Source: Nostoc sp. FACHB-110
GTDB lineage: Bacteria > Cyanobacteriota > Cyanobacteriia > Cyanobacteriales > Nostocaceae
Direction of reading: 5' to 3'
DNA length: 64,000 bases
Assembly: GCF_014697425.1 (NCBI RefSeq)
Contig: NZ_JACJRU010000003.1
Location: forward strand, 310,001 to 374,000
Made by a program: the position numbers and the translations under genes. The notes beneath the pieces were generated by a model that had not been told where the DNA came from, made no database searches, and saw only the letters and a list, made by a program, of their open reading frames with translations. The stretch's first letter is position 1. Each line of letters opens with the position of its first letter. Below are positions 46,846-54,711 of this stretch, piece after piece.

Positions 46846-48213
46846 CTAACTAGAATGGGGGTTTGGTATTGGTTGTTGGGTTTCTAAAGCTAGATTGTCT
46901 ATTGTTCGCGGTAGCTGAATTGCGAGAAAGAACATATTCACTGCCATGTATGCTACAAGAGACATCCACAAAAGTTGGTTGTTGTGAACATACCATGCAG
47001 TAATCGCTAAAGGTAAAAAACCCAATCCAAAGGCAATTAAGACTGCGTTACGCAAAGTAGCACCTTCTTTTAAACCGATGAAGTAACCTTCTAGCATAAA
47101 AGCGATCGCTGTTAGTCCCAAAAGGGGAACCAACCATATAGTATAGGTACTAATATGTTTATTCACCTCTGCATGGCTAGTTAATAGCCCAAAGACTGTA
47201 TCGGGAAACAGCACTGATACTGCGGCAAAACCTAATGCAATTACTAAACTCGTTAGTATTGAGACAGTTAATAAAGAACTCATTTGTTCTTTAGCACCTT
47301 TACTCTTAAAATTGCCTGTGAGGGTTTGAGTTGTCATCCCCACACCTTGAACCGTAAACTGACTCAGCAGGGCAATCTGTAAAAGTAAACCATTTTCTGC
47401 TAAAGTTTCTGTTCCCATTGCCGCACTGAGGTTTGTAAAAATGGCGTAAGTAGAAATCAAGACTACAAATCTGATGAGAATATTGCTTTTTAGCACCACA
47501 GTCTCTTTCAAAGCCACCCAATCGAAAACTTCTTTTAAAGCTGCGGGTAAAGTTTGCCAGGGAATACTAAAGCAAGCGTAAATCAGCCCAGTGAACAAAG
47601 CGAGATACTGACTAATAGCTGTTGCTAGTCCGGCTCCCATGCTTTGCCATCCCCAAAGAGAAATCATGAGATAGTCCAATACCACATTTGAACCATTGCC
47701 AATTACAGACATCAGCAAGACTACGCTATTTTTTTCTTGCCCCATAAACCAGCCAATCAACACAAAGTTGAGTAAGACAGCTGGCGCGCCCCAAATTCGG
47801 GCTTGAAAATAATCTGCCCCAGCAACTTCTATATCTGGGGAACCACTCAAAATCGTAAAGCCAATTTTTTGTAATGGGTATTGTAACAACAAAATTAGTA
47901 AGCCAATTGCTAAGGCAATTAAGCCACTACGAATTCCTGCCAAAAGTACAGTTTTATCATCTTCCAGTCCCACTGCTTGTGCAGTTAAGGCATTCACACT
48001 GGAGCGCAGGAATTTTAATACTCTGTATAAGTAGTCAAATATGATAGTGGCAAGGATAACTCCTGCCAAGTGACGAATGTCTGCTAAATGCCCCAAAAAG
48101 GCAATGTCAACCAAACCTGCCAAGGGAACCATCATATTGGAAAGTACACTGATGCTTGCCAGTTTGTAAAACCGAGGCAAGAAGTTGTACTGATTTGAGA
48201 CTGCAATTGTCAT
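46846..48213 (-). CDS. MATE family efflux transporter
   Basis: 455 residues with about 12 transmembrane helices. The N-terminal segment ASISVLSNMMVPLAGLVDIAFLGHLADIRHLAGVILATIIFDYLY and the duplicated half around NILIRFVVLISTYAIFTNLSAAMGTETLAENGLLLQIALLSQF are MATE/DinF-like. It probably exports a cationic or hydrophobic metabolite with H+ or Na+ counter-flow. The substrate is unknown. It lies downstream of the secreted metalloprotease gene on the same strand but is separated from it by a heptad-repeat fold-back. Confidence 0.92.
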   Translation of the reverse strand: MTIAVSNQYNFLPRFYKLASISVLSNMMVPLAGLVDIAFLGHLADIRHLAGVILATIIFDYLYRVLKFLRSSVNALTAQAVGLEDDKTVLLAGIRSGLIALAIGLLILLLQYPLQKIGFTILSGSPDIEVAGADYFQARIWGAPAVLLNFVLIGWFMGQEKNSVVLLMSVIGNGSNVVLDYLMISLWGWQSMGAGLATAISQYLALFTGLIYACFSIPWQTLPAALKEVFDWVALKETVVLKSNILIRFVVLISTYAIFTNLSAAMGTETLAENGLLLQIALLSQFTVQGVGMTTQTLTGNFKSKGAKEQMSSLLTVSILTSLVIALGFAAVSVLFPDTVFGLLTSHAEVNKHISTYTIWLVPLLGLTAIAFMLEGYFIGLKEGATLRNAVLIAFGLGFLPLAITAWYVHNNQLLWMSLVAYMAVNMFFLAIQLPRTIDNLALETQQPIPNPHSS

Positions 48214-48241
48214 AGATTGTTGGCTGTACTGGATATGAATT

Positions 48242-48349
48242 AGAGGCTAGGGATTAGGGGTTAGGGATGAGAGAAAAGAGCTTTTCAGGTTTGTTTGTGA
48301 CAATTTCTTAGGAATAGCTCTAGCCTCTAGCCTCTAGCCCCTAGCCTCT
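48242..48349. repeat. STRR heptads (CTAGCCT / AGGCTAG) as fold-back
   Basis: AGAGGCTAGGGATTAGGGG at the left and tandem CTAGCCT units at 48318-48349 are inverted copies about 50 nt apart. They could form a stem between the metalloprotease and MATE genes. Confidence 0.75.
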
Positions 48350-48386
48350 TTCATTTGTCCTATTGTACCTAGTTCATCATAGCTAC

Positions 48387-51368
48387 TTAATTTCCCTGCA
48401 ATTGTGCATTTAAGGCTTTTTCTATGCGATCGCGTGTTTCGAGCAGATGAGCTTTGCTATATTCATCATTAGAATTCACTTGAGCCAGTTTCTCATCTAG
48501 TTGCTTAAGCTTATACCAAGCTAGTGTCCGGGCATCTTCTGGCACATATTCTTTTCGCAATACCATACTAATTAAAATATCCAGGTATTCTCGCTGCAAG
48601 CCCCGCCGCACACTCGATATTTGCACTGAGCCTTGGGGTTTGATCACTTCTGTCCAAATTCCGGTTTGTAATGTATCAAATAGCTCTGGCAAAGTCAGGG
48701 CTTTTCCGGAAGGTGCTTTTAGTTCCATATCCTTGAGGCGGTAGAGGCGATCGCCTGAAAGTAAATCCCGTAATACTGCACTTTGGAAGAATAGTACTAA
48801 TTCGTGAATGGGATAATCTAAACGACCGATGCGGGGAGAACTGCCCCAATGCCGCCAACGCGAAGGTGCTAATTTATTCAATAAGTCGGGAGAAAATTTT
48901 AACGCATCTTCAGCAAAGACATATTTTTGCAGTGTTTTTAAAGCTTGTCGTTGTTCTTCTACTGGTACAGGTTCAAAGGGTAATTTAGCTTGGCGAGTAT
49001 TTTGGCTGCTAGATGGGGTATCACCACCATGGATGCGATAAAATGACTGTCCACCAATATATTTACTGACGTAGTAAATTTGTTGAAAATAATTACCTAA
49101 AACTGTACCAAAGCGATCGCTTAAATCGCTGTAGCTTTCCCCGGCGGTAGGATAACCCCGATTCAGCCGCTCCCACATCACCCGGGAATTATCTAACTGC
49201 CATTGGGAATAAACCAGCACATTATTACTATTGTCCCAAGCATCGGCTGTGGGGTCGAGGTCAAAGACATCTTCATCGGTAGAATAACTGTACTCTGGCT
49301 TAAATGATTGGTTAGCAATGTCTTGTAAAAATGGCTTTTCGGCAATTGGTGTCGTCGCTGCGAATGGTTGATAACCATATTGAATTGCCCAGTCATCATA
49401 AGGCCCTACTGCATCTGGGAAATAATCACCTTGCTTAGTACCTTGAGGTGCAATATTGGGCGGAATATAATCCATCACCGAGGTAGTTAAACCTTTATTG
49501 TGGGTAATTTCTTTATTATTCATTTCCTGGGGTGAGAGTAAGGTACTACCCCGGAAGTTATGGCGTAACCCCAAAGTGTGACCGACTTCGTGGGCAATAA
49601 TCAGACGTAAATATTGATGAATATATTCTTTAACTTGCTCTTGGCTACCTTTATTATCTTGCAACAGTGTCATAGCTAGAGAACCGAAGGCAAACTGGTT
49701 AGCCCCTTCCATGCCATAGCATAAATCATACTCGCCGGCTAGTTTAGATAAATTTCGCATCAACCCACTTTGTTCGGGTTGCGGAGAATTCTGATCTTTT
49801 GCACCTAAACCGCTACTGCACAAAAAGCGATTTTGTATCCAAGCTGATAAAGATGTGCGGTTTTGGGTTTGATCTTGGCTGGGTTGAATAATTTTGCGAT
49901 ATTCACTCTTGAGTGCGCGGACAAAACTAGCATCTACTAAAATATCTGCATCTAAAATTTCCCCAGTCAGGGGATTAACACGGGATGGCCCCATTGCAAA
50001 ATAACCATCTACAGTATTAATCCAGCGAATTGTGTTGTAACGGATATCTGCGGGGTCCCAAGTGGCATCGTCTGGCATTTGTCGGGCTTCAATCGCGTCT
50101 TTAAACCCGGCTTTGAGGAAAGCTTTGTTCCACATAAGGATGCCTTCTTTGATGGCATCACGGTATTCTAAGGGTACAGCATTATCAATCCAAAAGACAA
50201 TTGGTTTTTTAGGACGAGAAATTGCGGCTTTTGGGTCGGCTTTTTCTAAATTCCAGCGATTGATATAACGCACAAAGGGATCGCCATTGTCTTTGGTTAA
50301 GTCTTGGTAAGCGGTGATAAAATAACCAACTCGTTCGTCAGCCAGACGAGGGCGGTAACTATTGTTGGGTAATTGGGAGAGACTGTAGTGAACGCGCAAA
50401 GTAAAACCGCGAGAGTCTGGTAGGGTAGCAAAATTTAATAGTTGATTTTCACGGTTGTTACTGCTGCTACCAGAGAAGTTCAACACCGATTCAATTTCGA
50501 CGTTGTGCGGAAAAGCTTTAGCATCGCCGAAATAAGATTGATCAGAACTGGCCGTTACGCCTAAATTTGCTGATAATCCGGCTAAATCTGCTAATAGCAA
50601 ATCACCCAAGTCTACCAATATAGTTTTGCGTTCGGGATGAATGCTTTTAATTGGCAGCATATAGAGAATTGAATCGCTAAAAGAACGGGCAAGCGATCGC
50701 GCTTGTGGATCTCCTTCTCTTGTACGAAAATTAACATTGCGGACAGTAAACTGTAATTTATCGTCTACTCGCTGCCAGTAAAACAAAAAGTCTTGCAATG
50801 GGATGCCACTATAAATACCGCGTTCGCCAATGCCTGATTCTAGGGTGGCTGTGGCTAAATAATTAGTATTTAACTGTTCTGGTTTGATTTCTAGATAGAT
50901 TTTATTATTTTTTTTGTTGCGATAGAGGGTAAACAATCCCTCCTTTTTTTCTGTATCTTTAACTACTTCATCAAACGGTTCTAATTCATCTTTACTGGCT
51001 GGTTTAGCAGAATTAGGCTTATTTACAGGTTTTTTAGGTGATTTACCAACTTCGAGAAACGGTTGATTTTGGGCTTGCTGAGTATTTTCTACTACCCAAG
51101 TAAAAGGCTGCTGTTCTGGCTTTTGTTGTTTATTAATCACCCAAACTTGCGGCAATGGCAAGAGGTTTGGGCTAGATGCTAAATTGTTGTTAACAGCAGT
51201 GCCTTGTTTAGAGCTTTTCAATTGCCAACTAAGGTTGGGTTTTTGATTAACCCGTAGTCCTTGATTGACAGCATTATTCTGTAATGACGCAGCACTCGCA
51301 GTGGATATTCCCAACCACAAGCCATGCAACAAAATTACATAAAAAGTTACTTTATTCATTAATTTCAT
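48387..51368 (-). CDS. Large secreted zinc-dependent metalloprotease (DUF5117/DUF4953 type)
   Basis: 993 residues with a signal peptide (VILLHGLWLGISTASAAS, cleavage near 27). The catalytic motif HEVGHTLGLRHNF (about 590-602) gives the HExxHxxGxxH zinc site of metzincins, with a downstream SVMDYIPP that includes the Met-turn. Flanking sequence (YRNKKNNKIYLEIKPEQLN...YLATATLESGIGERG; FVRYINRWNLEKADP; PKKPIVFWIDNAVPLEYRDAIKEGILMWNKAF) matches the DUF5117/DUF4953 architecture. It is probably periplasmic or extracellular. Two MATE exporter genes lie on either side. Substrate unknown. Confidence 0.92.
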   Translation of the reverse strand: MKLMNKVTFYVILLHGLWLGISTASAASLQNNAVNQGLRVNQKPNLSWQLKSSKQGTAVNNNLASSPNLLPLPQVWVINKQQKPEQQPFTWVVENTQQAQNQPFLEVGKSPKKPVNKPNSAKPASKDELEPFDEVVKDTEKKEGLFTLYRNKKNNKIYLEIKPEQLNTNYLATATLESGIGERGIYSGIPLQDFLFYWQRVDDKLQFTVRNVNFRTREGDPQARSLARSFSDSILYMLPIKSIHPERKTILVDLGDLLLADLAGLSANLGVTASSDQSYFGDAKAFPHNVEIESVLNFSGSSSNNRENQLLNFATLPDSRGFTLRVHYSLSQLPNNSYRPRLADERVGYFITAYQDLTKDNGDPFVRYINRWNLEKADPKAAISRPKKPIVFWIDNAVPLEYRDAIKEGILMWNKAFLKAGFKDAIEARQMPDDATWDPADIRYNTIRWINTVDGYFAMGPSRVNPLTGEILDADILVDASFVRALKSEYRKIIQPSQDQTQNRTSLSAWIQNRFLCSSGLGAKDQNSPQPEQSGLMRNLSKLAGEYDLCYGMEGANQFAFGSLAMTLLQDNKGSQEQVKEYIHQYLRLIIAHEVGHTLGLRHNFRGSTLLSPQEMNNKEITHNKGLTTSVMDYIPPNIAPQGTKQGDYFPDAVGPYDDWAIQYGYQPFAATTPIAEKPFLQDIANQSFKPEYSYSTDEDVFDLDPTADAWDNSNNVLVYSQWQLDNSRVMWERLNRGYPTAGESYSDLSDRFGTVLGNYFQQIYYVSKYIGGQSFYRIHGGDTPSSSQNTRQAKLPFEPVPVEEQRQALKTLQKYVFAEDALKFSPDLLNKLAPSRWRHWGSSPRIGRLDYPIHELVLFFQSAVLRDLLSGDRLYRLKDMELKAPSGKALTLPELFDTLQTGIWTEVIKPQGSVQISSVRRGLQREYLDILISMVLRKEYVPEDARTLAWYKLKQLDEKLAQVNSNDEYSKAHLLETRDRIEKALNAQLQGN

Positions 51369-52012
51369 CCCTGATAAACATAGTTAATTGTTAATTTTGC
51401 AAAGGAAATACCGCCACTGACATCAGTAAAATCAACTTAAAAATGTCTAAGCGATTCTGTGACCAAATGCAAATTTTTTAGTTTTATGAGAATTTTTTCG
51501 TTATGGTTTTCCTACAAATCCTTGGGTCATCAACAGTAAGTATTATTTTTGCACCAGCAGAGTAAATGTGCTGGTAAAAATAACACAATTTAGTTAAAAA
51601 CTTTTATCCAGGTTAATTTTGCTAACTAAATAACTATTTTTAAACCTAAAAATAAAGTTTAACGTGGGCATACATCAGCCTGATTCCGGGATTCAGGATG
51701 CGGGAAAATGTATTTAAATTCTGCTCAATTAATAGACGAATTATAATAAATAAACTATGGATAGAAGCAGAAACGCTGCTGATAAAATTAGCGATCGCCT
51801 ACCCTAAGAAAAAATTTAAGATAACTTAAGCAATGCGATATTGACAAGATAGATGACAAAGAATTAATCAAATTGTACATTGCTGCTAAAAATATTTAGT
51901 TTTGCTGAGTTGTAGACTTCAGCTAGTTCTATCATTTAGATGTTTCGGCTGGCTAGGGGCAATTTTGAATTAAGAATTGCTATCTGAGTATAGCTTTTGT
52001 GATGAAAGTTTC
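51369..52012. other. Intergenic, divergent promoter region
   Basis: 644 bp of AT-rich DNA between the divergently transcribed metalloprotease and MATE genes. No gene, RNA or repeat recognised except one GCGATCGC. Confidence 0.45.
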
Positions 52013-53392
52013 ATGAGTATTATTGCAAATAGATCGAGCTTGATATCAGAAATTAAGCAATGTCTTTGGTTAGCTGTGCCTTTAGCAGCAGCACAGCTGG
52101 CGCAATCGGCGACTGGCTTTGTTGATACCGTCATGATGGGCTGGTTAGGCAGTCAAACCATCGCCTCTGGTGGTTTAGGTGCTGCACTATTTACTTTTTT
52201 ACTTTTAGTGAATACGGGTATTTTGTCGGCGGTTAGTCCTTTAGCGGCTCAAGCCTATGGAGCCGGAAATCCTGAGCAAATCGGCAAAATTGTCCGACAA
52301 GGATTAGGAATATCGCTGTTTTTGGGTATACCACTAGTCATGATCCTTTGGAACGGTGGTAGTCTACTGCTGTTATTGGGTCAACATCATACCACATCAG
52401 CACTAGCAGCCACTTATTTAAAAGCGATCGCACCGGGTTTTATCCCTGCTTTAGGCTTTGCAGTCCTGAAAAGTTTTCTTTCGGCCTTATCTCAACCGCA
52501 GTTAGTCATCGTTACCGTTGTCTTAGGCACTTTATTCAACATCACAGCCAATTATATTTTGATGTTTGGCAAACTAGGGCTACCTGCTCTCGGGCTAACT
52601 GGAATTGGATTGGCAAGTACACTATCACTTTGGAGTATGTTTCTAGCTTTAGCCATCTATATATATAGCCAACATCGATTTGCTAGCTACCGCATATTCC
52701 AGCTTGAATTTAACTACTGGACTCCCGAGAATCGGCGGATTTTTTGGGAGATTTTTCAGGTGGGATTGCCTGTTGGCGGACTAGTAGCAGTAGAAGCAGG
52801 ACTATTCACCGTTGTGACGTTTATCGCGGGAAAATTAGGCGATACTTCTTTGGCTGCTCATCAAATTGCTTTGCAGACTGCGGCTATGTCCTTTCAAATG
52901 GCATTAGGAATTTCTTTGGCGACAACTGTACGGGTGGGACAATTAGCCGGAGAGCAAGATTTCGCTAACGTCCGGCTAGCTGGATATGTAGGAATTAGCT
53001 TAAGTGCTTTATCTATGGCTATGGCGGGAATTATCTTTTGGTTATTCCCCAAATCGGTTGTTTCCCTTTACTTAGATATCAACAATCCCAGTAACCAAGA
53101 AGTAGTCAAATTGACAGTGCAGTTGCTTGTCGTAGCTGCGGTTTTTCAAATTTTTGATGGCGTACAAGTTGCCGCCGCCGGAGCATTACGCGGGTTAAAA
53201 GATACGCGTATGCCGATGTTGATTGGGATTTTTGCTTACTGGTGTCTTGGTTTAATTACTGCTTATGTTTTAGGTTTTTGGTTAGACTATGGTGTGCTGG
53301 GGTTGTGGTGGGGTTTGGCAATTGGTTTAGCGGGTGCAGCTATAGTTTTGACTTGGCGGTTTAGGATGATGGCAGGAAGTAGTCCCGATTAA
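52013..53392 (+). CDS. MATE family efflux transporter (NorM-like)
   Basis: 459 residues from the ATG at 52013; an in-frame TTG at 51977 is unlikely. Twelve transmembrane helices. The N-terminal half contains WLAVPLAAAQLAQSATGFVDTVMMGWLGSQTIASGGLGAALF and the second half GLPVGGLVAVEAGLFTVVTFIAGKLGDTSLAAHQIALQ, the matching MATE signatures. It is a cation-coupled exporter; the substrate is unknown. Its last residues (SSPD) and stop lie within a ~50-bp dispersed repeat shared with 29705. Confidence 0.94.
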   Translation: MSIIANRSSLISEIKQCLWLAVPLAAAQLAQSATGFVDTVMMGWLGSQTIASGGLGAALFTFLLLVNTGILSAVSPLAAQAYGAGNPEQIGKIVRQGLGISLFLGIPLVMILWNGGSLLLLLGQHHTTSALAATYLKAIAPGFIPALGFAVLKSFLSALSQPQLVIVTVVLGTLFNITANYILMFGKLGLPALGLTGIGLASTLSLWSMFLALAIYIYSQHRFASYRIFQLEFNYWTPENRRIFWEIFQVGLPVGGLVAVEAGLFTVVTFIAGKLGDTSLAAHQIALQTAAMSFQMALGISLATTVRVGQLAGEQDFANVRLAGYVGISLSALSMAMAGIIFWLFPKSVVSLYLDINNPSNQEVVKLTVQLLVVAAVFQIFDGVQVAAAGALRGLKDTRMPMLIGIFAYWCLGLITAYVLGFWLDYGVLGLWWGLAIGLAGAAIVLTWRFRMMAGSSPD

Positions 53393-53432
53393 ACAAGTTT
53401 CATTGCCAAGTATGAGCGTGGGGCTGGTACTG
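53381..53432. repeat. ~50-bp dispersed repeat, copy 2
   Basis: Matches 29705-29756 (AGTCCCGAT, ACAAGTTTCAT, CCAAGTATGA, CTGGTA). It begins within the MATE coding sequence and provides its TAA. Confidence 0.65.
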
Positions 53433-53548
53433 TTCTATATTGAATTTGCATCAAATGACAAGATGTCCACCCCACAAGAGTTTGATATAATTGCAATCTG
53501 CAAAATAGATGTTTTTTAGGTTATTCCGATTTTTTCGCATTAACGCTT

Positions 53549-54292
53549 TTAAACACTGTTCCCTTCCACAAAAGATTGAGTTATCTTTTCCAATACTTTC
53601 AAACCTTGTAAAGAACCACGAATCAAGCGTGTGGCGGCGACGGGTTGGCGAATGAATCTCCAAGCTAAAGGTAAAGGTTTGAGGGAACCATCAGTACTGA
53701 TAGCTGAATTGAGGTTAGGTATATCGTGTTGAGAGTTATCACTAACTACGCGGATGACTGTGGCGGCTATTCCCATTTGCTGAAAAAATTCTAAGGCGGC
53801 GAAGCTTTCCATATCTACTACATCAGTATCGAAGAGTTCGCCTAAATGACGCTTTTCCACAGCAGAGCAGATAACGCGATCGCTTGTCAATCCCTTAACT
53901 AAAGATACCTGTTGATGTAACCGAGAATATAACTGAGTAGTAAACAGGCGATCGCATTCTAGTACCTGTCCTTGATAACTACAATTTTGATAAAGTACTA
54001 TATCCCCAACTGCATAACGCTGGCTCAAGCTACCACACAAACCCATTACTAACACTTTCGGTTGAGATAAAGACTGGGTTAGGGTATTGTCATTTTCTGG
54101 TTTTGACCCCATCGGTTGCAATATTTTCCGGTGCAATGATGGATCTTGTTGCCATTGTTTTAAATATTGAGTTAACGGTTTGATACCAACTGGTATAGAC
54201 ACAACATTGGGTTTTGAGCCAGTAATTTGATTCAGACCTTTACATACTGCCTGATATTCTGCACCTTGGGGCACCAAAATAGTATTAATCAT
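53549..54292 (-). CDS. hpnG: Nucleosidase/phosphorylase, probable HpnG
   Basis: 247 residues of the PNP/MTAN phosphorylase superfamily: TILVPQGAEYQAVCKGL at the N-terminus, VLVMGLCGSLSQRYAVGDIVLYQ (Gly-rich phosphate/ribose loop), ALEFFQQMGIAATVIRVVSDNS with the upstream VVDMESFAALE (the catalytic Asp/Glu region). HpnG removes adenine from adenosylhopane to give ribosylhopane. I assign it because hpnA and hpnH lie close by, but a general MTA/SAH nucleosidase cannot be ruled out by eye. It is transcribed divergently from the RND pump. Confidence 0.7.
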   Translation of the reverse strand: MINTILVPQGAEYQAVCKGLNQITGSKPNVVSIPVGIKPLTQYLKQWQQDPSLHRKILQPMGSKPENDNTLTQSLSQPKVLVMGLCGSLSQRYAVGDIVLYQNCSYQGQVLECDRLFTTQLYSRLHQQVSLVKGLTSDRVICSAVEKRHLGELFDTDVVDMESFAALEFFQQMGIAATVIRVVSDNSQHDIPNLNSAISTDGSLKPLPLAWRFIRQPVAATRLIRGSLQGLKVLEKITQSFVEGNSV

Positions 54293-54390
54293 TTTTCATC
54301 CTTAAATTGTCTGCACCCAGACCCCTGTTGACAGAATGTTCTCCACCAGCAATGCTGATGATTATCTTCACCTTGTAAGGCGATCGCTAT

Positions 54391-54534
54391 ATCTAAAATG
54401 GTAAGTATTCAGCACACAGAAGTCAGAATTTAAGAGTTATTGAGAATGATGTCTATTGTTACCCTGAAGAAAGTGATTAAATTTTCTAACATTCTGGCTC
54501 CTGGATTCTGACTCCTAAATACTTATCTAAAATG
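54391..54534. mobile_element. GTAAGTAT-family MITE, copy B, with 10-bp target duplication
   Basis: A ~124-bp element (54401-54524) starting GTAAGTATTCAGC and ending AATACTT. It is flanked by perfect 10-bp direct repeats ATCTAAAATG at 54391-54400 and 54525-54534. It is the reverse complement of the element at 40183-40317. The intact target duplication indicates a recent insertion in the spacer between hpnG and the RND gene. Confidence 0.88.
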
Positions 54535-54711
54535 CGATAACCTAGAATGCCCTACTTTTGGGCTAAAAGTAATATTGTGATTCTTTATCTTTTATGCTTT
54601 TTTGATAAACATTTTAAGTAAGATTGCTCACGATCGCAAACCCAACTGCACAAACATCAAACGATTACTGTAGCATGACAAATAATTGAGTCACCTGCAC
54701 AATTTTCCAGA
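54535..54711. promoter_or_regulatory. Promoter region of RND-hpnA-hpnH
   Basis: AT-rich spacer immediately upstream of the RND gene, the likely promoter of the plus-strand hopanoid transcript. No specific operator recognised. Confidence 0.35.
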
